This document shows positions 38,201-51,180 of a stretch of DNA of 64,000 bases, piece after piece. The stretch comes from Fasciolopsis buskii (taxonomy: Eukaryota > Platyhelminthes > Trematoda > Plagiorchiida > Fasciolidae). The notes under the pieces are model-generated. The model worked only from the letters and a program-made list of their open reading frames with translations. It ran no database searches and was not told the origin of the DNA. The stretch is taken from assembly GCA_008360955.1 (NCBI GenBank), contig LUCM01010028.1, forward strand, positions 42,116 through 106,115, in the 5' to 3' direction. Position 1 is the stretch's first letter. Each line of letters opens with the position of its first letter. The position numbers were made by a program, and so were the translations under genes.

Positions 38201-39748
38201 ACCAAAAGTCAAGCACGTTCAACATCTGCGAGATACCACTTTGAATTAATTCGACTGAGAACTTTGGATATCATGTAAGATTCTCACTTAATCAGTTTCT
38301 GTATAATCGGCAAGCCTTTTTCCACTTGTTTCTACAAGGTGTCAAAACTGCAGCCGACATGTGCAGGTGTTTTCCCTACAGGTCACTGGTGCGGTCATTT
38401 TTGTCGATTGTGTCAAAGTTTCCGATTGGACAATTCGAAAAAACATTTATTCTTTATTCAACTATTTTGGGATGACACGAGAAGCTAGATAATACATAAG
38501 ATGAAGGCGAAAAACGGTCCGTTTGATCACAGTTTTTGGAATTGGCTTGTAGATGCATCATACACAAGCGCATTCGCTGTCCTTCAGTCACTACGGATTT
38601 AGCCATTTAAGCGAAGCTCTATTGTCAAGAGGCTGGATTTAAGAATTTCTACCTGCGTTTATTCGGCATTAACTACATCTCTTTCCATCAAAGATTTGCC
38701 AAAACCCGTAGTTCCCTAGTTTTCACTTGCAATCTTTAGCTTCGACCGATAATTCAAACTTTAGATACGGTGTTATTTGCGACCGAGCCAGATACAATTG
38801 TACTGGAATATTCAGAGGACAAAAAAAATGGTAAAAATTTTCTTTGCACAAACCGATGTCGCAATTTGATGAAGAAACGTTTAAATACGACGATCGCACG
38901 GTGCACAACTGACCGTCCTAATGGTGTCAAACGGTGTCAGAATACATCGGAACGAAATTTCAGTATTTGGCGCGAACACATTATTCTTGACTTTCCTTTT
39001 TTTGCATTTTACTGAAAAAGTAATCTTTTCCTAACCATCTCGTTTTTTGGTACAATATACAAAGTGATTTCTCGAAAACATTTAGACACGAAGTTCAACA
39101 TTACACGCTTTCTTCGGTTACAAATTAGAACGATCTGCGATCACGAGCAAATCTCGGGGAAAACTGAAAAAAGAAGTTTCCATCTTATGATGCAAGTTCC
39201 CACGAGGTGAAAAGAGGGGGTTGACAAAACTAGCTGAAAAAATACTCGGGAAATTGCAAATTCTGTTTTATGGCGTAAATCACCAGTGATTAATGTACTG
39301 ATGTAAACGCACACGTGTCACGTGGTCTCACATTACAGATTTCAATGAGAAATACTACTTGTTTTAGGGGTCTAATTTGAGTCATTTTCCCGTCACAACT
39401 TTCAGATGATTAGCGATTTTAAAAACTTCAAAATCCTCCCTATGACCATGTGAATGCAACACATGCACCACGAACCAAGACATTGAAAGATCTGCTGTGG
39501 TAAGGCAAACTGTCGTGCGTTCGAATGGACCGAATGAATGAGCGCACCAAGGACAGCCTAATACCAATCGCTCAAGAGGGAGCAAAGTCAGTGCTTCCAT
39601 CACTAAGATCATGGGCTTCTTGTAAAAAAACGATGATTAATCCATTCCTCCCCATGCTCACAGGCATGCACATGAATGCAAGCACAATCCGCGCTGGGCT
39701 GTGATGGTTCACGATGTGTAAACATGCACTCTAAGGATCCCCACTAGC
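35296..39748. other. No gene recognised; non-coding
   Basis: Open frames at 35726-36031 and 37473-37796 (101 and 107 codons, plus strand) lack motifs or supporting splice context. Nothing else is seen. Confidence 0.55.
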
Positions 39749-40129
39749 TTGCTGCGAGTCGTGTGGTCCGCAGATCACGCTCAGCGCGCCGGAAATCGAG
39801 TCAGTCAGATGGGTAGAGGACTTAGAGCCAATCACTCTGCGGATTCTGCGCTTGAAAACTCCCACATAATTGAAAGCCCATCAGAGAGCGATGTTCTAAC
39901 TGCAACCACTACAACAACGACTAACTTCAATCAACCGGTTTTTTCGGTCGAGGGGTGTGATCAAACGAACACTAACAATGGGAATCAAAGGGCATGCACA
40001 CCGCAGAAAGAGGAAGAGAGAAATAGAGGACGGTCAAGGATTTACACAAACGCTCCAGTAATGCTATATTTCCGTTGTTTCTGTCTACGGCTGGAGCATG
40101 GGCCTGACGACCGCGTCAATACAGATTGA
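39749..40129 (+). CDS. Open frame of unknown status, possible exon
   Basis: The frame is open for 126 codons but starts at TTG, so it has no ATG of its own at the 5' end. Its composition is unusual for chance: a hydrophilic Ser/Thr/Asn-rich stretch with ESPSESDVLTATTTTTT near the middle, followed by a charged segment (QKEEERNRGRSRIY). Candidate acceptors (GTCCGCAG at about 39772 and GAGTCAG near 39804) exist, but I found no convincing GT donor in phase at the end. It could be an exon of an unseen plus-strand gene, part of a repeat whose GC-rich block follows at 40.3 kb, or chance. Confidence 0.25.
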   Translation: MLRVVWSADHAQRAGNRVSQMGRGLRANHSADSALENSHIIESPSESDVLTATTTTTTNFNQPVFSVEGCDQTNTNNGNQRACTPQKEEERNRGRSRIYTNAPVMLYFRCFCLRLEHGPDDRVNTD

Positions 40130-40815
40130 GTCGTATCTTAGTGTTACAATGGTACATCTTGAAAGGTAAACTTTTCGGAGTAGCTCTTACCACACGGCCA
40201 TCCAGAGAATCGACGAAGTGCGCTGGGTAGTTGAGATAGCTCCTTTATCATGCCCCAGAAAGAGGATGGAGACCGGGTTGGCGTGGTCTGGGACTCACAA
40301 CTTGTTCACTATTGATCATCGCGCCAATGGAAGTTGGGTGCTGCTTGACGCATCTCCAATTTGGAGTGACTAGCCGTAGATGAGATATGGTCAGGCTTGT
40401 CGAATAAGCAGTCACCTGCGCGACATGATAAGTATGTACTCGGTCAAAGTATCCCCTATAAGGATATCACGAGCCTGCTGGTGTGGTGTCCCACCTGCTA
40501 TTAACTGGGGTCGTTGCCTTTTATGTCATATGAGAGGTGAGCCCCTGGGCCCACCAGGCGTGCTGGAAAACCCGGGGGATGTGGCCCCTCTTATATGAGA
40601 TGGTCGGGCAGCATGCGAGACTGGAGACGAAGCGCTGACTCGAACGCTTGGTGAGGCCCCCGTCTGCCGCAGGTGCCTTAGGAACCTGGGTCTGCGACAA
40701 AATGCCGTGTACGCTTTAAGAAAATACGCCCGATTGTGAGTAGCCCAGTAGCACAACACCCGCTGGCGAACCGTGGTTCACAAGGGGGAACCGATGGGGT
40801 AGACGGAAAACCAAC
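40130..40815. repeat. GC-rich, repeat-like block
   Basis: The GC content, especially at 40490-40700, is clearly above the surroundings, with runs such as GCCCCTGGGCCCACCAGGCG and GAGGCCCCCGTCTGCCGCAG. The minus strand translates to a Pro/Ser/Gly-rich frame (40526-40759). It resembles the untranslated leader of a non-LTR retroelement in texture, but I recognise no specific family and see no second copy in the window. Confidence 0.35.
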
Positions 40816-43800
40816 CCACTGATTCCCTTTCTTCTACGGTTCAAAGATAGTGCTAAATGCGCTGCCATTAGAATCACATGATAAAACGTTTGTATAGATT
40901 TTGAGAAAATATCAACTGCATTTTGCATCTAACTGGAACGATGAGATTACTAATTACGGAACTATTACATTGCTTTCTAGGATTCATTTATCACTGAGTA
41001 AACTACATTTGCTTGTTAGCTGCATATTAAGCGATATTGGGACGATTCTCGCAAAATGTTCTCCCTAGTTTATGCGGCCTCTGCCTTCGGGTAAGACTAA
41101 CTTCAGAGGTATAAACTGAGACAAAAATAGCTCGAGACGAGCCGGAAAATGAATATGGCTCTACTAGGTGTGCATTTCAACTCTACATACATTGTCCACA
41201 GATCATCCAAGTTCGGGATTTTGCGAGGCCGTGCAGCCCAACTATTAACGCACTCAAGATGCAAAAGTTACGATTCGATTGACGTCTAAGCCGAGAGGTT
41301 TTGTTCGAATCAATGCAGGTTTACATGAACTGAAGACTGTTTGGTTTTGGATAATAGCGATCGTTCCTTCCTTTCCTAGAGCTACATTGACAATAGTTGA
41401 ACTTCGATTGTAATACCGATGCTTAGAAATCCAATCTGTCGATAGTGAAACTGACTCACACTTGTCGAAAAAGAGTACGAAGCCCCGATTAATCGTCTAG
41501 CCTTCAACACTACTCACCGAAGCCGTCCATCGCCCGGCACATTACCACATTCAACCTAACGAGACTTCGTGTGGCTCTATGACACTCTGGATTTCAGAGT
41601 AACAGTTCCCAGTTTTCTGCCTCTCCATGTAAAAGGCCCTAGTGGTTATGGAGCATGTGCCTTCCCATACGGTAATTCGTGAAGCATGTCTTAAAAATAT
41701 TCACAACCTCGAACGAATAAAAGTAACCCGTTTGTAGCTCCCGTTTCAGGCTATTTGAACAACGCCAAAAATAAAACAGATTAAGTCAAAACCAACGACA
41801 AGTCTAGAATACAGTCCGGCGCGATTATTGAGAACAGTGACGAGATGGAACTTAAAGTGCATACCTTAATAAAAAGCCGCATAAGGGCAGCAGGCAACGG
41901 GAATGTGTCAAACCGCTCAAAAAAACATCTAAGTTCAAAGTGCGTGGCTCAACGCGCGGATCAACCAAGACGACAGTAGAAATGGGACAGAAAGTTCGAT
42001 TTTGGAGAAGGTAAACAGGAATTGGGGTTGAAAAAGTGAAGCAAATGCGTATCCCATGAACGTTGTATTAGCAATCCAAAATTGCTAAGCATCTAAAGTC
42101 TACACAGAAGTTAGCAGTCGGCCATTTTATTCACCTAATGTAATATGCTCTCACTCCTATCTAAAACAGAGGCCACTGCCCGACAGGCGCATCAACAGAC
42201 TGACTTCAGTTGGGGAATAGCTGATTTTGTCTTCGTGGGGTGACGAATTTTTGGTTTCAGGAGGGAAAACAACAATAGCCACTTTTGACAACTATTCGTA
42301 AAACCTGATGCACGATGCGACAAATAACCAAAACCTACAGCAAATAGATTGTCAACCAACTTTGTTTATGGCTATCTGAGTTATTTTACCAAACAACGCT
42401 TTACTTCAGCTACGTTTTCATCACGCAGGATCCATGGAGGTTTGTATGGTGAACAGAAATATAACCATATTTGTCCTCGCAAAACTGCGAGCTGCCGAAA
42501 AATGCATCAGACAGAAAAACGTTAGTCAAGCTTCTTATTGAGACATTTGCTTGTAAAAATTGGATTGCAGAGATGAACCTTATTTCAGCTGACAAAAACG
42601 AGTAGCCTTGGGTTATAAGTCATCTTGCTACTTGCTATTTGCTGTCTCGTGCAAGTCTGATTGTCATTCTGGAAAATTTGTGATTCATATCGACGTCACG
42701 TCGAGCAAATTTTCGGACTGGAAACTGGGTGTTGCGTCCATCCGCAGGCGAGCAACCAAGTTCACATCCGAAACTACAAAGACCAGATCCGGATGGAAGT
42801 GTTCTTTCATATACAGGTTATGCTAAGCTGTGTTCGAAACGTAAAAAAACGGATGTATCGGAGATTTTGTGACCATTCTGCTACTAACTAATCAAACGAT
42901 GAGGTCTTAAAAGGGCGGTGAACAGAAACGATAGAAATTAGGGAAACTACTGCATAAACGAAGCAGTTGATAGCAGAAAATCGATTAGAATGTTAGCTCT
43001 GCCAATGGACCAGCGTCAGACAGACGATTAAACGGGATTGCCGTTGTAGTGTGAATAAATGTTTCATGGTGTTCTGCATGGGCAACGTTCATCCATCCCT
43101 ACCCTGGATAAATTTTCCCGGGATGCCCGTGAAATAAGCGATACCAAAGGCGGAATGTTAGATTTCACAAAAACAACCTGGGAAATGGACTGGAAAAATC
43201 CAACTTCCAAGCGTACAGCCGCAATCTTCTTAATGATGGCTCTCTTGGAAGATTAGTCTGTCTGTGGGCAACGAAACCAAACCAAACCAGTACAAACTTT
43301 GAGAGACTTGCATCAACAACAAATTCGCTTATCCAAAAGAAGAATTTATTTTATCGAATATTCTACCCGTGATTACGCGAGTATTTACAGGCTGAAGTTA
43401 ATAAGTTAAAAAACAAAATGGTTTATGCCAACTATGGTCTAATAACCACTGTTGGAGATGGGCAAAAGAAATATTACTTGTGAGAGGTTTTGATTAATAT
43501 CAAACTTGAGGTTGCATCAAGGTCATCCGACTGCGCCCCGCTATTTGCTTATGCAATCATGGTGACAGCAGAACAGGGAGATTTTTCGGCATTAAAATAT
43601 AGGGGTTAGGAGTATGAGTCAAAATCCACGTGATGATGACATCACGTGATGACCCGCAATAACTCTAAAACACTAAATAATTCCAGCAGAAAATTACCTG
43701 AAAAGTTGTTCCAAATCACTCCAGACTTCCATTTTGTTCCAGCTGACATCAGTAGGGCAAACGAAGTCTATTCGATGGAACAAAATAACAGTACAGTGGA

Positions 43801-44184
43801 GAGGCAAAAATCTGTAGTTCTATCGAAGAGAAAAAATTCGGTTTCTTCAAAAGAATTAGTTGTCGGATTCCCCAGAATTTCGAAGGGGGGTGTCTGAGTA
43901 GAACGGTTCCATTTTAACACGAGGAATGTCATGCGAATCAAATGTAACAGTTAACAACAGTAACCAATGTTATTGACGGGAATGCGTTCATCATCAGCAG
44001 GATAACAAAAGCAATCGACAATGTGTGCAAAGTAAGAAACCAGAGACAGACCCGCTCAAGGTCACATGCATTCTCATCATAAACAAGTGTCTCAAATAGG
44101 CAACAATGTCCCAAATTCGTTTTGACAGTTACAGGATGTAGAACGGCGTAGTACAACTTCCCTTCGTTTCCATTATATTTTGTA
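40816..44184. other. No gene recognised; non-coding
   Basis: Only short open frames. The plus-strand frame at 43646-43897 (83 codons, Ser/Asn/Lys-rich) looks mildly protein-like but has no family match, no splice support and no neighbour. An inverted CACGTGATG/CATCACGTG pair lies at 43628-43651 and would form a small hairpin. Confidence 0.5.
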
Positions 44185-44595
44185 ATCCACAGTGATCAAA
44201 TTTAGCTACCTGCTTCCTCATTCCACCACCCTACTAAAACCTCCTAGTTATTTTGGAAGCGTTCAAACTCAACTCGGGAACTAATGAGGATGATTCCGAA
44301 ATTAAATTGGCTTTGATTAGACGGTTTAATTTCAAAACAAATCAACCACTTCTCTAGCCTATACACAGACTACTAAACAGGTCCCGGAAGAATAGATAGA
44401 ATAGATATTTCAACATCGAACAGGACATACTAATTACTGTTCGTGTTTTTTTTTCCACGGACAAATCACATCGCATTATAACTTAAAGCCGACAAACGGG
44501 GAATATCGAGAAGCGAAGGGCTGAACTACACATAACGGAACCCACAACGAATGCAATACTGTTTGAATTTGCAGTCAGTCGTTCAGTTGGTTATG
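44185..44595 (+). repeat. Duplicated segment, short copy A
   Basis: Nearly identical to 47785-48596, with only a handful of differences by eye (for example GGTTTAATTT against GGTTTGATTT and ACGGAACCC against ACGAAACCC). Copy A lacks about 400 internal bases that copy B has, the junction falling just after TTAGCTACCTGC. It lies about 1.1-1.5 kb beyond the stop codon of the DLGAP-like gene. Confidence 0.9.
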
Positions 44596-45738
44596 CAAAA
44601 CTGGCAAAAATCAGCGTATCCGCATCGTCCACCGTTATATTTTAGGCCAATTTACAACAGCGAAGAACAATCTATAACGGATTTCGACTTAATGTTCAAA
44701 TTTTCACTCCAAAAGAAACAAAAAGTAAATCCTGTAAAAAAGAGTGAGCAACGAAACTAATGTTATATTCGAGCGTGCGAAAAAGTGTTTCAGGTATATA
44801 AATATAAATATGTATATGTACAGAAAACCGCATGGAAAGTGTGCGGAGATCAAATGAGAAGTGGCTCGTCACACAAACAAACATGTATCTGTGTGACAAA
44901 TGACCACGACTTTCATCTCCACGGTCTGGTATTCATGGAGGAGTGTTCGCCGGGAAACCATGTTACACAAACCAAGTGTAGAGTAGTAAAACGATATACT
45001 GCAGGCCACGCAAGTTCGTGCGACCACTCGTCCTAGATCTCGAAAAGTTGTTGCAAAACGGGAGCGTAAAAAGATCGGAAAAATGAAATAATGCTGAATA
45101 TGAATGTGTGGCAATGGAAGAAAATTGGATAGATTAAAAAAAACTGGCTCGAATGCAATTTCCACTTTGGTTGGTAGTGGATGAAACAGAAAGAAAGCTA
45201 TAATACGCAAAAGGTGACCGGAGCAAGTGATGAGCGATATTTTGGAGTAGTTCTGATTTACTGGACTAGCTGAATCCACTGGGAAGGAAGACCGACAGAA
45301 TGGAGAAACGAAAAACCGGCAGGCAGAATACACTGACAGTCAGATTATAGTCTTGTTTCGCGAAAGAAGAATGGAAATACGCTGCACTAACACAGATGGT
45401 ATAAAACGTCTAGCTGTATGGCCAACAAGCACGAACTGATTTTCTTCCGGAGAAATAATGAAAACAGGCAAATTAATTTCGTGAGATAAATCGGTGGGAT
45501 AGACAAGGATGAGCGCAAAAAAGTAAGTATTGGTAATGAAACGCATACACGAAAAGCAAACTGGAGGAAATTTGAAGGTCATTCTCAATAGAAAAAAATC
45601 CCTCAATGACTCTCGAATGTAACCAACGGTCCGAACTAATGCACACCTTTACAAGGAATTGATTTGTGAATTTTTTTTGGAGAGGGAACTGTTCAGTAGA
45701 GAACAAAGTCCGTAAGAGAAGGCGAAAATTCATCGATG
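44596..45738 (-). other. Probable 3' untranslated region and downstream flank of the DLGAP-like gene
   Basis: Read on the gene's strand, the sequence after the stop codon is strongly T- and C-rich for more than a kilobase, which is typical of a 3' untranslated region. This skew leaves accidental open frames of 86, 88 and 154 codons on the minus strand (45473-45733, 45340-45606, 44869-45333). They lack motifs and are not annotated as genes. I do not see a clean AATAAA signal, so the transcript end is undetermined. Confidence 0.4.
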
Positions 45739-45918
45739 CTAAACAATGATAAACACATCGTCACCGGTGGTCTTGCTAGCGGATATTGCTTCCATTTGTT
45801 TGGCACGCATTTCTCGCTTGGCCATTGCAAGACGTTCGCGAGCTTTAGCTCGGGCGGCTGAATCATCCCGAAAGCGACTGGCCGACTTCGGTCCCGGAGT
45901 CTGTTTACGAACACCCGA
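45739..45918 (-). CDS. DLGAP/GKAP-like protein, last coding exon
   Basis: This exon encodes residues 255-313 of the visible protein and the TAG stop. The acceptor is TTTTTTATTTGTGCCCGCTCAG, a good pyrimidine tract, and the exon begins in phase 0, matching the donor at 51181. The peptide runs from SGVRKQTPGPKSASRFRDD through a basic helix (AARAKARERLAMAKREMRAK) to the end GDDVFIIV. The helix corresponds to the conserved QEARKRLLAAKR-type segment that closes the GKAP domain in vertebrate DLGAPs. In those proteins, as I recall, the tail is QTRL, which binds the Shank PDZ domain. Here the last four residues are FIIV, hydrophobic at the end and at -2, so a class II PDZ ligand is possible. That is inference. 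Confidence 0.85.
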   Translation of the reverse strand, partial: SGVRKQTPGPKSASRFRDDSAARAKARERLAMAKREMRAKQMEAISASKTTGDDVFIIV

Positions 45919-47784
45919 CTGAGCGGGCACAAATAAAAAAGAAGAGTGAATTGTGACCATTCAACCTAGACACTGTGTGATTTGTCCCTAAACGGTATTA
46001 ATCAGGTTCAATGCTAAGGACCTCGTTGGAAAGTCTATCACAAAACTATGTTAAATAAAGACACATGAAAGACAAAAGTGTTGATGTTTGAATAATTACA
46101 AAGGTCTGAGTGCAGTCTGGTTTCCAGGTAACTTGATGTGTGAGGGACGATCAAGAGTTCTCTCATTTTTAATCCTGACATTGAACTTCGTTAGCGGGAC
46201 CATGCAAAACATACGCAAACCGAAAGTACAAATATCTAGTTTGGCAATCCCCAACCACAATGACAGCCGACACTTCAGGCGACCTTAACCAGAGATATTG
46301 CTTAATTGGATTTTAATTTTTCGCATGACGAACAAACGCAAACAGGTAAACATCCCACACAAGCGAAACAGCCATTTGAGGTTAAATGAATACAAATATA
46401 CATACAGTATGCAAGAGTACATACACATGTTTGGCCAAGAACGACGCACGATACCAACCTAAAACCCTAACAAGAAAGCAATTGGGAGATGTCAACAAAA
46501 ATCGAAAGGCGAGTACTTTGTGATACACTTTTTGAACAGTACTTGGTAGACATTTTATGTTTATAGTGAATGGGCAGTTTCGAACCTGGCCGCCTAGCTT
46601 TCCCGCCAGTTATTTCGATCCGAAACCATAGGTCTAAAAGTCTCTAAGAAAAATTAGCCCTCATTTGACCGGCCTAAACAACGAAAACGAGAAGCAGGAA
46701 CTAAATACAATAACGCAGGGAACTTCTTCATACCACTAAGCCAAATCAACCCAACCATCAGGTCACTTCCCTTCAGCCTTCTCCAGCATGTGAAATAATA
46801 CGAGAAGGTAAACGGTGAGCAGACAAACGCAAACAAATCTGAGCCACTGCAAGTGAGGCAGAGTGATCGCCTCGATCAGAGGGCAACTATTAATATCCGA
46901 TGCACATCGTCATTGCTCAATCGATGTTACCATTACACTACACATGTGCTTCTTCGACATCGGAAATGGAATATCGACAGTACACTAAACGCGGGGCCAT
47001 GGAGCAAAATACCATGAACCATGGTCTTCCTTAGGCAAAAATCGAATGACATGGCAGCGCCATAGATAATGTAGTTCGCGAGAACAAAATTGGCTTTTGC
47101 AATTCGTGATGTGGCCTTCCCAACATTACCTCCATTTGGGAACAAAACCCCCAGCATACATAAAGATAACGAATAATTCCAACTGACCATCAGACACAAT
47201 GAGTGTAAGCCCAGATTCCTGCCGATCTTGGACAACTTAACTGCACTCTGAAGGTGCAAAGCACACGAGCACTTGAATACATCTGTTGCCAAGCGACCCA
47301 AAGCACATCGGATTATTTGTATACTGTCTAATAGCAAAGAAATGTTATCAGTAAATTCTAAGTTAAAGCCTGTTCTGTCCGAGTAGTTCGATCAGACAAA
47401 CCGTAGACCCACAATCTTTAATTTACTCGAGCTGAAACGTGAGTTCGACTCAGCTAATCGTGCTATCCCGTGCGCAAACAGCCAAAGCTGAGTCCGCATT
47501 TGCGTCCTTTCATCCGAGTTCAATAGTAGTGGTGTTTGTCACATTTGCCAATTTATGATCTTTCTTCCAGATTTGTAACCGATATAATGACCAAACCGAC
47601 TTTATCCCACTGTAAAAATAACCCTGCTGAGATTGTCAAGATGGCGTGTTGCCTACTACAGAATATGCAAACAGTTTTGTGTTTCGGAGTGAGCACCAGG
47701 GCAAATTGGAAGTATCTCTCCACCGCCAAATTTGGGTTATTTTGCAAACCGAAGTGACAAAATGCCGCTACCGCGCCACATCTC

Positions 47785-48596
47785 ATCCACAGTGATCAAA
47801 TTTAGCTACCTGCGTCCCGGACAGGTCATTCATGTACTTCCATGACTAATTAGAGCATCTCCTAAGACTTTCCAGGATAAATCAAAGCTTAACGCGTTCA
47901 CCGTCAACTGAACTGCCGCCATATCGCTCACAAACCCCCCTATTCATTACAAAAACGTCGGCTTTGTCGGAGTTGCATCCTCTCCGCACGTTGACTGACA
48001 CAATAAGAGGATTACGCCTGTGTCTCAAAATGTACCAATCCTGGTCACGTTATAAGTGATCACATCTGCGGAACTCAACATTTGGATCTGCTTTGATGTC
48101 CAGAACACAACTGCTATTAATTATAACTCTCCTAATCAGGAAGGATATGAGGACAAGAAAGCAATCTTCCAAAGAAACTCCTGATGGATATTTTCCAGCA
48201 GAAATCACCTCCCGATCCTCATCCCACCACCCTACTAAAACCTCCTAGTTATTTTGGAAGCGTTCAAACTCAACTCGGGAACTAATGAGGATGATTCCGA
48301 AATTAAATTGGCTTTGATTAGACGGTTTGATTTCAAAACAAATCAACCACTTCTCTAGCCTATACACAGACTACTAAACAGGTCCCGGAAGAATAGATAG
48401 AATAGATATTTCAACATCGAACAGGACATACTAATTACTGTTCGTGTTTTTTTTTCCACGGACAAATCACATCGCATTATAACTTAAAGCCGACAAACGG
48501 GGAATATCGAGAAGCGAAGGGCTGAACTACACATAACGAAACCCACAACGAATGCAATACTGTTTGAATTTGCAGTCAGTCGTTCAGTTGATTATA
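47785..48596 (+). repeat. Duplicated segment, long copy B
   Basis: Full-length partner of 44185-44595. The outer 30 bases (47785-47814) and the last 380 bases (about 48217-48596) match copy A, while 47815-48216 is absent from copy A. No coding motif is seen. It lies in the last intron of the DLGAP-like gene. Confidence 0.9.
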
Positions 48597-49007
48597 CACA
48601 TCACAGTTAGAACTCTTTTCATATCTGAAATGCCTTTTGTTTGATGCTCGCGATTCAATGTGACTAGGTGCAACTCCTTCAGGAATCAGGCTTTAATGTA
48701 GTACTACCGCGCATCAAAACAATATGACGATCGCTCACGGAACATATAAATACGGCATAATATTGCAACTATTTCTGAAATATGATCAAGTTGTTTCGCA
48801 CTATTTCGAAATCGTGCAGAAATGCTGACGACTGATTACGAACACGTAACTGTTTGTGATGTGGCATGTGACGTTTGCTTGTAAATTGCACACACGTTCA
48901 AAGATACTGAGTGCACCTTACTGCAAGTATGAATAAATGTCTCCGTACTAGGGACCAACTTCCAGATAATTGCGAACAGTTTTGATAGGATTCCGAAACA
49001 ATGTAGA

Positions 49008-49035
49008 ATATATATATATATATATATATATATAT
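49008..49035. repeat. (TA)n microsatellite
   Basis: Pure TA dinucleotide run. The IYIYIY frames on the minus strand come from this. Confidence 0.95.
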
Positions 49036-50245
49036 CAAATACTGAACTGAATGAAATGAGCACAAGCGACCCAACTTGCAGTTATGGATCCTCATTTGAT
49101 ATCAGAAAGAAATATAATACCGCCTAGTCAAAACAGACGTAAGAGCATCCAGTTCAAGTGGGCAAGTGATTCCATCGAAAGGTCAGGATATGGACCACGG
49201 AACTTCTCAAGGTCACGCAATCACTTCTCAAGTTCAGGGTCACCTAAGAAGTCAAAGTTAAACGCGAGGACAAGGATCGTATAAATATGGAAGACCAGTC
49301 ATATGTGCCTCTGTACAGACGATGAAAAGTCTGTTATTCGAACCCCCAAGCTCGGTCATCAAGATATCATAAAATGTAGGAAATTGCACGCTCCCGTCAT
49401 CTGGAAGCCTACTTTAAAACGTTGCGCAAAACCGATCAATCAACAGTTGTAAAATGTGAATAATCCCAAGTACTTTGAACGCAGTGTAAAATGCGATTAA
49501 GCAGGGGTATACGGTATGAATAAGTAGACCTGGGACGTTTCTAACAAGATCACATTGACTCGATCTTTTCTGAGGGGGTAGAATTTAACATGCTGCCCGA
49601 CCGACTAGGTTTGAAATTCGTACTGATCACTTCCTCGTGGTAGGTGGCGGTAACAGACTTCCGACCGGCTGAATGAACATTGCGCGGAGTTCCCATCTCT
49701 GCTTCCCCAGAAGGGACGTTGGTGATTATATACATCGTGGGGACAAAACACCAGAAAAATACCCTTCCACTTTAACAAAAAGTCCGATATAGCTTTCGCG
49801 CTTCTTGTGATTTGGACGAATTGGTGACCGCGTCACATGAGCAATTCGATGTTGTCCAATCGTCGGACAAGTGGCACCCGCCATGATTTTGCGCTGACAA
49901 AGATATCAGGTGCTGCACAAGTAGGACGGCTAGCATTCGGTCTGTTGCACGTTCATCTGCGTGCTACCGGACGAAGGACAATCTAGACTAGAAACAAAAC
50001 ATCCTCGCAGTTCAAAGAAATGTTAGGTGCAGGAACATCTTCGAGGTTCATTACCGAAATCATGCAGGTCTAAAAGTGTGGGTTAAGAATAAGGATCCTT
50101 GTGCACGAACACGATAAAAAAAGAAGTACCTTCTTCGCGGATGATGAAGGAAAACTTCGAGGAAGGAAAGGCGAGATGCAGCAATCACTAGTCTTCAAAG
50201 ACGGCGAATTGTCACTACTGAGTGGGAATCGTTAACATAATACTG

Positions 50246-50310
50246 ACCAGATAAGATTTGGCCCTTGGCTGCCCAGGCCCGGAATTTGAATCCGCACGAA
50301 ACCCCATGTG
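50246..50310 (+). repeat. Weak SINE-head-like remnant
   Basis: GATAAGAT, then a TTTGG..TTGG stretch, then GGAATTTGAATCCGCAC resembles the A-to-B box part of SINE copy 2 (GATAAGATCGTGG ... GGTTCGAATCCGCA). The A box and the tail are not preserved, so this is tentative. Confidence 0.35.
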
Positions 50311-51180
50311 AAACCGTTTAAAAATGAAGATTGCTGCTTTGTTTATTAAGTCTCACTGTGGTTATCAAAAATAAACACTGAGCGTGCACAGAAATAAGAT
50401 CGACAGGGCTAGGAATTCAGTTGTTAGTAGGACTGGACTGGTATCTTCGTCCTTACGAAGGATTCGACCGGAAAAACGGATCAAACACACCATTCTAGAA
50501 ATGATAATGAATTGAGCACTATTCGCTACTGACTCACATTTGGGATGCACGTTCGATATCCCATGCGCAATAACTAATTCCCTTTTTGGCTAATGTGAGC
50601 TCAGAGATAAAGATATCTTAATTTTTACTACATAAATAGTGACAGTTGTAGAGTGAGATACTTAATCAGATAGGAGATGCCTAAAAACGCACATCAAAAG
50701 AATTGTACAATTTAACGAATTCAAGATCGGATACCGAGTTTAGCTTTGCATATACTGATAAAAATAGCTACCGTGACGATGCATTACCATCTCTCCGTAA
50801 TCAGATATCTTTGAATAGAGATAGATACACAAGAAATGGGACTAGAGTCCGAAAACTTATCTACATCTGTTGTGATTTATCATTTACAAAGATTATCAAT
50901 TCGAATCTTATTACACAATCCCTGCCATTCGGAAGACACGAACTCGCTGATAGTGACTAAAATGAATCCCGAAGATGGTCCCTAAAGAGAGAACGAAATG
51001 ATATGAACCGATGGTTCAAAGATATCATACCAGATCAAATCGATTCAAATCAGATTCATGGAAGTTTTTTGTAGATACTCAAATACAACAGCCTAAAAAA
51101 CAATCCTACAGTACGGATGTCATTATAGTTGAGGTTAGATTGACAGATCGTAAACTTCAGTAAACAGCTTGGATACTTAC

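Larger units (their letters stand above)
45919..51180 (-). other. Last intron of the DLGAP-like gene
   Basis: 5.26 kb between donor AGG/GTAAGT (51181/51180) and the acceptor at 45919-45920, phase 0. It contains the long duplicated segment (47785-48596), a (TA)n tract (49008-49035) and a weak SINE-like remnant (50246-50310). The minus-strand frame at 49550-49735 was considered as an extra exon and not accepted. No other gene is recognised inside. Confidence 0.7.

Noticed and set aside
44869..45333. 154-codon minus-strand open frame, the longest in the gene's downstream flank
   Set aside because: It lies in a T/C-rich 3' flank where stop codons are rare by composition, has no motif, and has no splice or start context.
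49550..49735. Minus-strand frame with protein-like Ser/Thr-rich sequence in the last DLGAP intron
   Set aside because: Phase 0 is required on both sides. I found no good acceptor/donor pair in phase 0, and the flanking exons already join cleanly in the expected order.
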